Shown: in pieces, positions 1 through 6,608 of the stretch
Numbering within the stretch: the stretch's first letter is position 1
Layout of the letters: each line of letters starts with the position of its first letter
DNA from: Acidobacteriaceae bacterium
GTDB lineage: Bacteria; Acidobacteriota; Terriglobia; Terriglobales; Acidobacteriaceae
Direction: 5' to 3'
Assembly (NCBI GenBank): GCA_003135495.1
Contig: PLBX01000303.1
Coordinates: 1-7,425, forward strand
DNA: 7,425 bases
Notes under the pieces: model-generated
The model's database searches: none
The model's input: only the letters and a program-made list of their open reading frames with translations
What the model was told of the DNA's origin: nothing
Position numbers and translations under genes: made by a program

Positions 1-524
1 TCGATCGATCCGCCTTCGAGCACGACGCGTTGCGTTCCACTGTATGGATGCACTACGCGAGCTTCGGCCGTGCTTGCCATGCGCTCGCCCAACTTTTCGT
101 CGTGTGCGAAGTTCGGATACTTGGCCCAGGCGTTGAACTGAAGATGCAGAGCGAGTAAATCCTCGCCGGTAGGATTGTCCGGGCTCGTTAGAAAGATACA
201 GCCTGAATCGCGGGTCCAGACGCGATCTGTTCGCCAGCGGTGAAAACGGAGGTTATCAGAAAGCGCATTGGCCTTTTCGAGCATCGCGCGTGCGCGCTTT
301 TCAGAATTCGCATCATTGACGATCAGGTCTACGCGCTCGTACCGCGCCAGGTTGCGGACGATTTCCGCATAGACCCAGGGGATTGGTTCGAATTTTCCGG
401 GCCAGTCGCCTCGAAAATGCGGCCAGGCGAGCCACGTGGATTCGTGCGGCTCCCACTCGGCAGGCATGCGGTATCCCTGCGCCACGGGCGAAAGCTCGTC
501 GCGCGTCCTGGATCGTTTTGCCAT
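1..524 (-). CDS. aguA: Agmatine deiminase (agmatine iminohydrolase), N-terminal part, truncated by window edge
   Basis: Hydrolyses agmatine to N-carbamoylputrescine and ammonia, the first step of the arginine-decarboxylase route to putrescine, in the cytoplasm. The 174 complete codons visible on the minus strand carry hallmarks of the peptidyl-arginine-deiminase-like agmatine deiminase family: G-Y-R-M-P-A-E-W-E-P-H near residues 17-27, T-W-L-A-W-P-H at 30-36, W-T-R-D-S-G at 103-108, and L-E-G-G-S-I at 169-174 just before the edge. The acidic residues in the last two motifs line the guanidine-binding site in this family. The catalytic Cys and His lie in the missing C-terminal half. The start is the ATG at 524-522, the first ATG in an upstream-open frame and the correct distance before the first motif. 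It lies 53 bp after aguB on the same strand, so the two are probably cotranscribed. Shine-Dalgarno signal is weak, and a 4-codon minicistron ends on this start codon. Identity is secure; the 3' part is not seen. Confidence 0.93.
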   Translation of the reverse strand, partial: MAKRSRTRDELSPVAQGYRMPAEWEPHESTWLAWPHFRGDWPGKFEPIPWVYAEIVRNLARYERVDLIVNDANSEKRARAMLEKANALSDNLRFHRWRTDRVWTRDSGCIFLTSPDNPTGEDLLALHLQFNAWAKYPNFAHDEKLGERMASTAEARVVHPYSGTQRVVLEGGSI

Positions 525-577
525 TAAACTCTGCTCATTTTTTCTTCTTCGTATCTCTTCTTGGTATCTTCGTCCGC

Positions 578-1483
578 TTATTTTCCGTCAAGCATGCGGC
601 TAGTGATGGGAGCATAGCTGTCGATGCGGCGATCGCGAAGGAAGGGCCAATTGCGGCGGACATCTTCGAGGTGATGCAGGTCGACTTCGCCCAGCAGAAT
701 TTCTTCTTTGTCGTGCGAAGCTTCGGCCAGCACGCGGCCGAATGGGTCGCAGAAAAACGAGCCTCCCCAAAACTCAAGGCCCTTTCCGGGCGCGGACTTG
801 CCTCGAATATTGCCGGTCTCATATCCGACACGATTTACCACACCGACATAAACGCCATTCGCAATCGCGTGCGCCCGCTGAATGGTGCGCCAGGCATCGT
901 GTTGGGACGCACCGAACTCAGCTTTCTCGTCGGGGTGCCAGCCGATGGCCGTGGGGTAAAACAAAATACTCGCTCCTTGCAGGGCGGTCAGGCGTGCGCC
1001 CTCCGGATACCACTGATCCCAGCACACAAGTGTGCCGAGTTTTCCGGCGGAGGTGTCGAAAGCCTTGAACCCAAGGTCGCCCGGTGTGAAATAAAACTTC
1101 TCGTAGTAAAGGGGATCGTCTGGAATATGCATTTTGCGGTAAATGCCGGCGAGCACCCCATCCGAATTAAATATTGCGGCCGTGTTGTGATAAAGGCCAG
1201 GGGCGCGCTTTTCGAATAGCGAAGCGATCAGCACAATTTTATTTTTAAGCGCCGCAGCAGCCAGCTTTGTCGTAACCTCGCCGGGAATCGGCTCCGCCAG
1301 ATCAAAGAGAGCAGCATCTTCACGCTGACAAAAATATTGCGTTTGAAAGAGTTCGGGCAGGCACACTACGTCGGCGCCTTTGCGCGCGGCCTCTGCTACG
1401 CCATTGAGCGCTCTAGCCAGATTGTCTGCCGGTTCAGAACCGCATGACATCTGGATCAATCCAACAGTAAATTTGTCTCGCAC
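578..1483 (-). CDS. aguB: N-carbamoylputrescine amidase (nitrilase superfamily)
   Basis: Hydrolyses N-carbamoylputrescine to putrescine, CO2 and ammonia, the second step after agmatine deiminase. The 301-residue product is full length for the family and has the nitrilase-superfamily catalytic triad: Glu44 in C-L-P-E-L-F, Lys117 in Y-R-K-M-H-I-P, and Cys154 in L-V-C-W-D-Q-W-Y-P-E. The block M-H-I-P-D-D-P-L-Y-Y-E-K-F-Y-F-T-P-G-D and the Q-W-Y-P-E-G-A-R segment are typical of the carbamoylputrescine branch rather than of general nitrilases. No signal peptide, so cytoplasmic. The start is a GTG at 1483-1481, chosen because a clear GGAG (1492-1489) lies 5 nt upstream and the N-terminus (F-T-V-G-L-I-Q-M) begins in the expected place. 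It is the first gene of a minus-strand pair with aguA, and this pairing supports the specific function. The stop is TAA. Confidence 0.95.
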   Translation of the reverse strand: MRDKFTVGLIQMSCGSEPADNLARALNGVAEAARKGADVVCLPELFQTQYFCQREDAALFDLAEPIPGEVTTKLAAAALKNKIVLIASLFEKRAPGLYHNTAAIFNSDGVLAGIYRKMHIPDDPLYYEKFYFTPGDLGFKAFDTSAGKLGTLVCWDQWYPEGARLTALQGASILFYPTAIGWHPDEKAEFGASQHDAWRTIQRAHAIANGVYVGVVNRVGYETGNIRGKSAPGKGLEFWGGSFFCDPFGRVLAEASHDKEEILLGEVDLHHLEDVRRNWPFLRDRRIDSYAPITSRMLDGK

Positions 1484-1488
1484 TTTTT

Positions 1489-1492
1489 CTCC
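1489..1492 (-). promoter_or_regulatory. Ribosome binding site deciding the GTG start of aguB
   Basis: GGAG on the minus strand, 5 nt before the GTG codon at 1483. It is the reason for choosing this non-ATG start. Confidence 0.7.
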
Positions 1493-1629
1493 AACTCACG
1501 AACGCATGGGAGCCGCATCGGATCGCAGATTTCTAACTGACTGCTCTTCAGATGTCTGTTATTAGATGGCTGCCCTATGGATGCGTGATCGCGCTTAGAA
1601 TACCAAAGAGTTCATGTGGTATGAGATGC

Positions 1630-1655
1630 GATCATTGTCTATGTGATCGTTGTCT
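1630..1655. repeat. Short imperfect direct repeat upstream of tRNA-Gly
   Basis: GATCATTGTCT (1630-1640) and GATCGTTGTCT (1645-1655) match at 10 of 11 bases with a 15-bp period. The second copy contains the candidate -35 of the tRNA promoter. It lies in the 206-bp gap (1484-1689) between aguB and the tRNA gene, which otherwise shows no gene. The pair could be binding sites or chance; nothing else in the sequence decides it. Confidence 0.4.
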
Positions 1656-1678
1656 TGCGCTGGAGGCGATGGTAGTCT
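1650..1678 (+). promoter_or_regulatory. Candidate sigma70-type promoter for tRNA-Gly
   Basis: TTGTCT (1650-1655, 4 of 6 to the -35 consensus), a 17-bp spacer, and TAGTCT (1673-1678, 3 of 6 to the -10). Spacing and distance to the mature tRNA 5' end at 1690 are right, but the -10 is poor, so this is only a candidate. Confidence 0.3.
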
Positions 1679-1689
1679 AACCAAGTTGA

Positions 1690-1764
1690 GCGGGAGTAGT
1701 TCAGCGGTAGAACGCCAGCTTCCCAAGCTGGATGTCGCCGGTTCGATCCCGGTCTCCCGCTCCA
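1690..1764 (+). tRNA. tRNA-Gly (anticodon CCC), with encoded CCA
   Basis: The 75-nt sequence folds as a complete cloverleaf. The acceptor stem pairs GCGGGAG (1690-1696) with CTCCCGC (1754-1760). The D stem pairs GTTC with GAAC around a loop containing GG. The anticodon stem pairs CCAGC with GCTGG around the 7-base loop TTCCCAA, giving anticodon CCC, which reads GGG. The variable loop is 5 nt. The T stem pairs GCCGG with CCGGT (one G-U) around the loop TTCGATC. A discriminator T at 1761 is followed by an encoded CCA at 1762-1764. It stands alone on the plus strand, converging on the acylase gene that ends at 1815. The 50 bp between them show no clear T-tailed terminator. Confidence 0.96.
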
Positions 1765-1814
1765 TTGATCCCTCCTCAGCATTGCGATCGGCGGTGTACA
1801 TCCTCACGAATGTT

Positions 1815-4184
1815 TCAAGGGAGGAGCGTAAGGCGATCTTGGGTCGCGGCCTCGACGGCTTTTGTTGAGTAGGCAAGCGGGAAGTATTCGCCAGTGTCCC
1901 ATAGTGACAGCAGGTCTGAATAGTGGGCGCTGCCAGGCTGGCCGCTCTGGCCGGGCGTATTGACCGCGACCGACTGATCCCAATCATTCGTATCCAAAAT
2001 TTCGCGATAACTGGCGCCGGAACCTTGTTCCCATGAGTCCCCAGACATGCCGGTGGCATTCACCGAATATTCATCGCCCGGACGCGCGAGCGGGCCCAAA
2101 TCGAACAAATTTTTCGCGCCTGGCTGCTGCTCGAGCCCATGGCGAAAATTTACAGTGTGTAACTTGCCCCAAGACCAGTGCGACATATCCGCGCCCATAA
2201 GTTTCTCAAGCTCCGAACGTGCGGATTGGAGCGTTTCCGCAAAGAAGCGGTCGCGACCTGAAATCGCATCGTTTCCAAAAAAATCTTTTTCGGGATGCGT
2301 GAGCATGCGCAAAACGCTGTCGGGCGGCAGGTCGTCATACCGTCCGCCAAGATTTTGAAGATGGCTTTCATACTCTTTCGCAAACAATTTCCCGAGCGCG
2401 AGCCGGATCTGCTGGTTCCACACTTCAAAGAGCGCAGCATCCGACGATTCGCGGGTAAGCCGGCCGTCCCATCGCAGAAAGCTCGATAGCGCAACATCGT
2501 CTTTGAGTGTTGTGGAGCGAACCAGCTTCTGAAAATCAAGCGCTGGAATCGACATGACATCGTTTTGCAGTGACTCCATGTCAGCAACCGTCAACTTCCG
2601 ACGCTCCTGTTTGGAGCTCTCGATCACCGACTTGATACGCGAAACACGGTAAGGCGGCGCCCACTCGTAACCGACCTTGTACGCATAATTGTCTGGAATC
2701 ATCTTGTGATTCGCCGTCGCTACAAAGCCTTCCTTCGGATTGAAGAAGTGCGGCAGCTCCGAAGCCGGAATAAATCCTTTCCAGTTGTAGTTGCCGCTTC
2801 CGGGGACTGGCAAAAGGCCGGTCCAGTTGCGCCTCGGCGCGAGTCCGACGGAGTGCTCACCGATGTTGCCAGCATCGTCGGCATACACAATATTTTCGGA
2901 GGGAACTTTCCATCGCGCTACCGCCGATTCGAACTGCCTCCAATTCTCGGCGCGATCAACAGCCAACGATGCCAGGTACCCGGCCGTCCCGGCCTCACTT
3001 CCAACCCATCTCAAAGCGAGCGCGCGTTTGCCGTCATTCCACAAGACAGGGCCGTGCCTTGTAAATTTCAATTCGACATCAGCCGCCGCTGAACCTTTGA
3101 TTAAGAATTTCTCTTTAAGCACTTCCATCTTTTTCCAGCCGTCTTCCGTTTTGTACTCAAGCGGGTTGGCCGGATTTAATTCCTCAACATAAAGGTCTTG
3201 CTGGTCGAGTCCAAAAATGGTGAAGCCCCAAGCAATGTGTTCATTGTGGCCGAGGGCGACTCCAGGCAGCCCGGGCTCGCCTGCACCGATGACGTTCCAT
3301 CCTGGGGCAACCAGATGAATCATGTAACGCAATGACGGCAGCGCGATGACGCGGTGCGGATCATTGGCTAATAATGGCTTTCCGCTGGCGGTTAATGCTC
3401 CGGAGATAGTCCAGTTATTGCTCTCTTGCAATGCACGAGTGGGAAACTCGATGCGATGATCGCTGCCCACAACATTTTGCAGAAGTTCGGGAGAGAGGCC
3501 AGCGAGATCGAGTCGGAGATCGGGGTCGAACTTGACCGCGGGATCGAAGTCGAAAAGTTTCGCGGCGGTTTGCGGCCCTAGTTCTGCGAGAGCCTGAGCA
3601 TGTTCCAGCTCACTGAACGCATTGCCGGTCATGGAAAATGCGGCCATGCGGTTCAGACAATCTTCGGGATGCCACGTGTCGGGGGAGAAGCCTGCGATTT
3701 GAAACTCGACGGGCAAGCCCGGGCCTCCTGGAGCAGTCAGGCTGTTTACGTAGGCGTTGATGCCATCGGTGAAGGCAGTAAGAATCGCTCGCGCGTCAGG
3801 CGAGTAACTTTCATATTCTGCGGTCATGTCGCCGCGATAGCGCAAGGCGCGGGCATTGACATCTCGCGCTAAGGCGGATGGCCCGAGAATTTCGGCGAGG
3901 CGGCCTTGTCCGGCACGTTTCCAGAGTTCCATCTGGAACAATCGATCCTGAGCGGCAACTACGCCTTGCGCGAAAAATAAATCGTGCTGCGTCTGCGCAT
4001 AGACGTGAGCCACTCCCCATCGATCTCGTAAAACGCTGACGGATTGCTCGAGTCCTGGCATGCGGAGCTGACCGGAAACCCTTGCCAGAGCCGTATGTGC
4101 GGCACTAGAGAGGTCGGCCTTTTGCTCAGCCGCGGAGAACGTGCAGGCAAGAATCAAAATAATCAGAACGCGAATCTTTTCCAT
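1815..4184 (-). CDS. Penicillin acylase family protein (peptidase S45, Ntn hydrolase), exported
   Basis: Hydrolyses an amide bond of an N-acylated compound outside the cytoplasm. Family substrates include beta-lactams, acyl-homoserine lactones and acyl peptides; this one's substrate cannot be read from the sequence. The 789-residue precursor has an N-terminal export signal (residues 1-19). Family motifs follow: D-R-W-G-V-A-H-V-Y-A (54-63), A-Q-D-R-L-F-Q-M (78-85), and R-L-A-E-I-L-G. The autocleavage site gives the beta-chain N-terminal nucleophile Ser255 in E-S-N-N-W. Taking Ser255 as beta1, His277 is beta23 (the catalytic His of PvdQ-type acylases), and Asp327 and Asp330 are beta73 and beta76, the calcium ligands of E. 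coli penicillin G acylase. P-G-L-P-G-V-A-L-G-H-N-E-H-I-A-W-G (304-320), T-A-N-H-K near 490-494 (candidate oxyanion Asn492) and the C-terminal G-Q-S-G-Q-P-G-S-x-H-Y are also present. The enzyme looks complete. The ATG at 4184 is chosen because the signal peptide starts there; an open extension to 4358 is not plausible. No strong Shine-Dalgarno. I-L-A-C at 11-14 could be a lipobox. Confidence 0.93.
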   Translation of the reverse strand: MEKIRVLIILILACTFSAAEQKADLSSAAHTALARVSGQLRMPGLEQSVSVLRDRWGVAHVYAQTQHDLFFAQGVVAAQDRLFQMELWKRAGQGRLAEILGPSALARDVNARALRYRGDMTAEYESYSPDARAILTAFTDGINAYVNSLTAPGGPGLPVEFQIAGFSPDTWHPEDCLNRMAAFSMTGNAFSELEHAQALAELGPQTAAKLFDFDPAVKFDPDLRLDLAGLSPELLQNVVGSDHRIEFPTRALQESNNWTISGALTASGKPLLANDPHRVIALPSLRYMIHLVAPGWNVIGAGEPGLPGVALGHNEHIAWGFTIFGLDQQDLYVEELNPANPLEYKTEDGWKKMEVLKEKFLIKGSAAADVELKFTRHGPVLWNDGKRALALRWVGSEAGTAGYLASLAVDRAENWRQFESAVARWKVPSENIVYADDAGNIGEHSVGLAPRRNWTGLLPVPGSGNYNWKGFIPASELPHFFNPKEGFVATANHKMIPDNYAYKVGYEWAPPYRVSRIKSVIESSKQERRKLTVADMESLQNDVMSIPALDFQKLVRSTTLKDDVALSSFLRWDGRLTRESSDAALFEVWNQQIRLALGKLFAKEYESHLQNLGGRYDDLPPDSVLRMLTHPEKDFFGNDAISGRDRFFAETLQSARSELEKLMGADMSHWSWGKLHTVNFRHGLEQQPGAKNLFDLGPLARPGDEYSVNATGMSGDSWEQGSGASYREILDTNDWDQSVAVNTPGQSGQPGSAHYSDLLSLWDTGEYFPLAYSTKAVEAATQDRLTLLP

Positions 4185-4193
4185 GAGCAGATC

Positions 4194-4199
4194 ATTGTA
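4194..4199 (-). promoter_or_regulatory. Candidate -10 element for the acylase gene
   Basis: TACAAT on the minus strand matches 5 of 6 of the TATAAT consensus. There is no convincing -35 at 16-18 bp, and the implied transcript start lies only a few bases before the ATG at 4184. It overlaps the last unit of the tandem repeat next to it. Confidence 0.25.
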
Positions 4200-4234
4200 A
4201 TGCCAAGGTATTGCCATGGTGCCGAGGTAATGCC
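4197..4234. repeat. Degenerate 19-bp tandem repeat in the divergent acylase/GH57 intergenic region
   Basis: Read on the minus strand, two adjacent 19-bp units (4234-4216 and 4215-4197) agree at 14 of 19 positions. Each begins with GGCA and repeats GGCA after 11 bp, so GGCA recurs with spacings 11, 8 and 11. The octamer GGCATTAC or GGCAATAC occurs three times. The array sits 13 bp before the acylase start and overlaps its only candidate -10, so a repressor or activator site is possible. No regulator is visible nearby. It could also be part of a repeated intergenic element with the hairpin that overlaps it. Confidence 0.5.
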
Positions 4235-4251
4235 GGGCGGGGACGCCCGGC
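4232..4251. repeat. Perfect GC-rich hairpin, REP-like intergenic element
   Basis: GCCGGGCG (4232-4239) and CGCCCGGC (4244-4251) form a perfect 8-bp stem with a 4-nt GGGA loop. It has no T tail in either direction and lies upstream of both divergent genes, so it is not a terminator for either. Elements of this shape are often dispersed through intergenic DNA of high-GC soil bacteria, which is the basis for calling it REP-like. Copy number cannot be judged from one window. Confidence 0.55.
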
Positions 4252-4335
4252 GCTCCAACGAAAGTTGGCCCACGGAAATTGCGCAATGAATTAAACTGAC
4301 GAATCGCCGATGTAGTAATTGAACTATTTAATTTC

Positions 4336-6582
4336 ATGGCAAAATTGCGCGTTGTCATTCTCTGGAATCAGCACCAGCCTTTCTACAAGGACCTGGTGAC
4401 GGGGCAATATCGCCTGCCCTGGACGCGACTTCACGCGTTGAAGGACTACTACGGCATGGTGAAGCTGCTCGATGAGTTTCCCAATGTGCATCAGACTTTC
4501 AACCTGGTTCCATCCCTGGTCAACCAGATTCAGGATTATGTTTCAGGCGAAGCTCAGGATCCTTTTTTGCAGGTGGCGAGCAGGGCCGCGAAAGATCTAT
4601 CGCAACAGGAACGGCGCTTTGCCTTGCAGTATTTATTTCAGGCGAATCCGGTGAATGTGATCGGACGCTATCCGCGGTATCGCGAGCTGTGGGAGAAATT
4701 TCATGGCATGGGAGATTCGCCGGAGCGAGCGGAGAAACATTTTCAAACTCAGGATTTCACTGACCTGCAGGTACTTTCGCAGATCGGGTGGTTTGACGAA
4801 TATTTTCTGGCAGAAAAAGATATAGCGGAACTGATTCGCAAAGGCCGCAACTACACAGTCGAAGACCAGCGTTTTGTGATGGCGCGCGAACGCGAACTTC
4901 TAGGCCGCGTGCTTCCGGTGCATGCCGAGGCCGCCAAAAAGGGCTCGATCGAAATATCCACTTCGCCTTTTTATCATCCGATTTTGCCGCTGCTGTGCGA
5001 CACGAATATGGGAGCCGTTTCGACGCCGGGGTTGCCTTTGCCGCAGAATCGCTATCGCCATCCCGAAGACGCTCGCGAACAGTTGCAGCGCGGAATCCAG
5101 CTCCACGAAACGGTTTTTGGAGTTCGGCCTCATGGAGTTTGGCCATCGGAAGGCAGCGTTTCCGAAGAAGCTATTGCGATTGCCCATCAGCTCGGAGTGA
5201 CGTGGATGGCCACAGACGAAGGCGTTTTGGGGCGAAGCCTGGGGATAAATTTTTCGCGAGACAGTTTTGGCAACTTGCCCTCGAATCTGGCGCACGCCCT
5301 CTATAGCGTCTATCGCTACGAGAGCGCGAACTCGGAGATGAACCTGATCTTCCGCGATCACACCCTCTCTGATCTGATTGGCTTCGTGTACTCGGGAATG
5401 CCGCCGCAGGACGCTGCGAATAACCTCGTCCATAAGATTAAAGACTCAGCGCAATCGATCATTGCCAAGGGTCGAGACGCCGTGGTTCCAATTATTCTGG
5501 ATGGCGAAAATGCCTGGGAATATTATCCGCAATCCGGCCGCGAGTTCCTGCGCAGATTTTATGACGCGCTGCAGAATGATCCCGCTATGGAGGCCGTAAC
5601 CGTTTCTGAGGCGGTGGCGCGCCACAAAAATCCGGCGCCATTGAAGTCGCTGGTTCCGGGCTCCTGGATCAATGCCAACTTTAACGTTTGGATCGGAGCG
5701 CCCGAGGATAACAAGGCTTGGGATTATCTTTACCACGCTCGCAATTTTTATGAGCAGGCATCGCCGGGAGTGACCGAGAAACAGCGCCAGCTCGCCTACG
5801 AAGAGATTCTGATTGCCGAGGGCAGTGACTGGAACTGGTGGTACGGGCCGGAACATCACTCCGCGAATGATCGTGACTTTGACGAACTTTACCGCAAGCA
5901 CCTCTCAAATGTTTACCAGGCATTAGGCGGCACTCCGCCCGATTACCTCGCCCAGCCCATCATCGCTGGAGTGACGCGGCCTTTGTTCACGCCGCAAAGC
6001 GCTTACATCCATCCTGGAATTTCAGGCGATATGGTGCGCTACTTCGAGTGGATGGGAGCGGCCCGCTACACGGCAGACGGACGTTCGGGAGCGATGCATG
6101 GCAAGCAATTTTTGATGGATGAAGTATTCGCCGGAATCGACAAGGAGTATGTCTACGGCAGGCTGGATTTTGCCGGCAAAGTTCCAGAGGAACCCTTCGA
6201 CGTGGTAGTGAATCTTGAATCCTGGGCCAAGAGCGGTTCAAAGCCGAGGCGCGAATTGCGGTTGGACGCAGCAGTGAGTAATAGCCGCATAACTTCGTGG
6301 CAAATCTCGCAAGGCGACAACGTCCTTGACGATTTATCTGATTCTGCGCGAGCCGTACTTGACCGCAATTTTGAATTCCGAGTGCCCCTGACTTTGTTGC
6401 TTGCAGCCCCAGTCGAACTTGATAAATTGCACGGGCCGAAGGGCTCCGACTTGCTGACTGCCCGGGTGCGGCTCCGATTCAGTCTCTGGCAAAATCATTT
6501 GCCCGTTGATGCCTTGCCAACCGAAGGATGGATTGATCTGGAATTGTTGGCGGAAGAAGATCTACTCGCAGTCGGCGGCTGA
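4336..6582 (+). CDS. Glycoside hydrolase family 57 (alpha-amylase / alpha-glucan-active, COG1449 type)
   Basis: Predicted to cleave or transfer alpha-glucosidic bonds of glycogen- or starch-like glucan by a retaining mechanism. The 748 residues have no signal peptide, so the enzyme is probably cytoplasmic. All GH57 conserved regions are recognisable. Region 1 is W-N-Q-H-Q-P (10-15). Region 2 is G-S-I-E-I-S-T-S-P-F-Y-H-P-I-L-P-L (203-219). Region 3 is G-V-W-P-S-E-G-S (267-274) with Glu272 as expected nucleophile. Region 4 is I-L-D-G-E-N (387-392) with Asp389 as expected acid/base. Region 5 is G-S-D-W-N-W-W-Y-G (496-504). F-R-D-H-T-L-S-D (339-346) between regions 3 and 4 is typical of the amylase/amylopullulanase-like branch. 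Residues after about 560 form an uncharacterised C-terminal part, probably beta-rich. The ATG at 4336 places the HQP motif at residue 13, as usual; there is no clear Shine-Dalgarno. Exact specificity (amylase, pullulanase or transferase) is not determined. The gene converges with the peroxiredoxin-like gene, leaving only 26 bp between stop codons. Confidence 0.92.
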   Translation: MAKLRVVILWNQHQPFYKDLVTGQYRLPWTRLHALKDYYGMVKLLDEFPNVHQTFNLVPSLVNQIQDYVSGEAQDPFLQVASRAAKDLSQQERRFALQYLFQANPVNVIGRYPRYRELWEKFHGMGDSPERAEKHFQTQDFTDLQVLSQIGWFDEYFLAEKDIAELIRKGRNYTVEDQRFVMARERELLGRVLPVHAEAAKKGSIEISTSPFYHPILPLLCDTNMGAVSTPGLPLPQNRYRHPEDAREQLQRGIQLHETVFGVRPHGVWPSEGSVSEEAIAIAHQLGVTWMATDEGVLGRSLGINFSRDSFGNLPSNLAHALYSVYRYESANSEMNLIFRDHTLSDLIGFVYSGMPPQDAANNLVHKIKDSAQSIIAKGRDAVVPIILDGENAWEYYPQSGREFLRRFYDALQNDPAMEAVTVSEAVARHKNPAPLKSLVPGSWINANFNVWIGAPEDNKAWDYLYHARNFYEQASPGVTEKQRQLAYEEILIAEGSDWNWWYGPEHHSANDRDFDELYRKHLSNVYQALGGTPPDYLAQPIIAGVTRPLFTPQSAYIHPGISGDMVRYFEWMGAARYTADGRSGAMHGKQFLMDEVFAGIDKEYVYGRLDFAGKVPEEPFDVVVNLESWAKSGSKPRRELRLDAAVSNSRITSWQISQGDNVLDDLSDSARAVLDRNFEFRVPLTLLLAAPVELDKLHGPKGSDLLTARVRLRFSLWQNHLPVDALPTEGWIDLELLAEEDLLAVGG

Positions 6583-6608
6583 TTTCCCGGTGCGCTTTGC
6601 AGGCATTT

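Noticed and set aside
383..1219. A 278-residue plus-strand ORF
   Set aside because: It is antisense to aguA and aguB, whose translations have family motifs; this one is low-complexity shadow sequence with no recognisable domain.
1690..1764. The tRNA as a possible selenocysteine tRNA supporting the UGA reading
   Set aside because: It has a CCC anticodon, a 7-bp acceptor stem and a 5-nt variable loop, all of an ordinary tRNA-Gly; tRNA-Sec would have a UCA anticodon, a longer acceptor stem and a long variable arm.
1768..1830. CTCCTC / GAGGAG as a terminator stem after the tRNA
   Set aside because: The arms are only 6 bp, about 50 bp apart, and there is no T-run after them; the right arm lies inside the acylase coding region.
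1595..2059. A minus-strand ORF of 154 residues containing E-T-G-I-E-P-A-T-S-S-L-G-S-W
   Set aside because: This peptide is the translation of the reverse complement of the tRNA-Gly gene, a common annotation artefact, and the rest overlaps the acylase gene in another frame.
4278..4287. ATTGCGCAAT palindrome upstream of GH57
   Set aside because: A 10-bp palindrome with no spacer is short enough to be chance, and no second copy or promoter element is aligned with it.
4185..4358. N-terminal extension of the acylase by 58 residues
   Set aside because: It would put 58 non-hydrophobic residues before an evident signal peptide, and it would read through the intergenic repeats and across the GH57 start.
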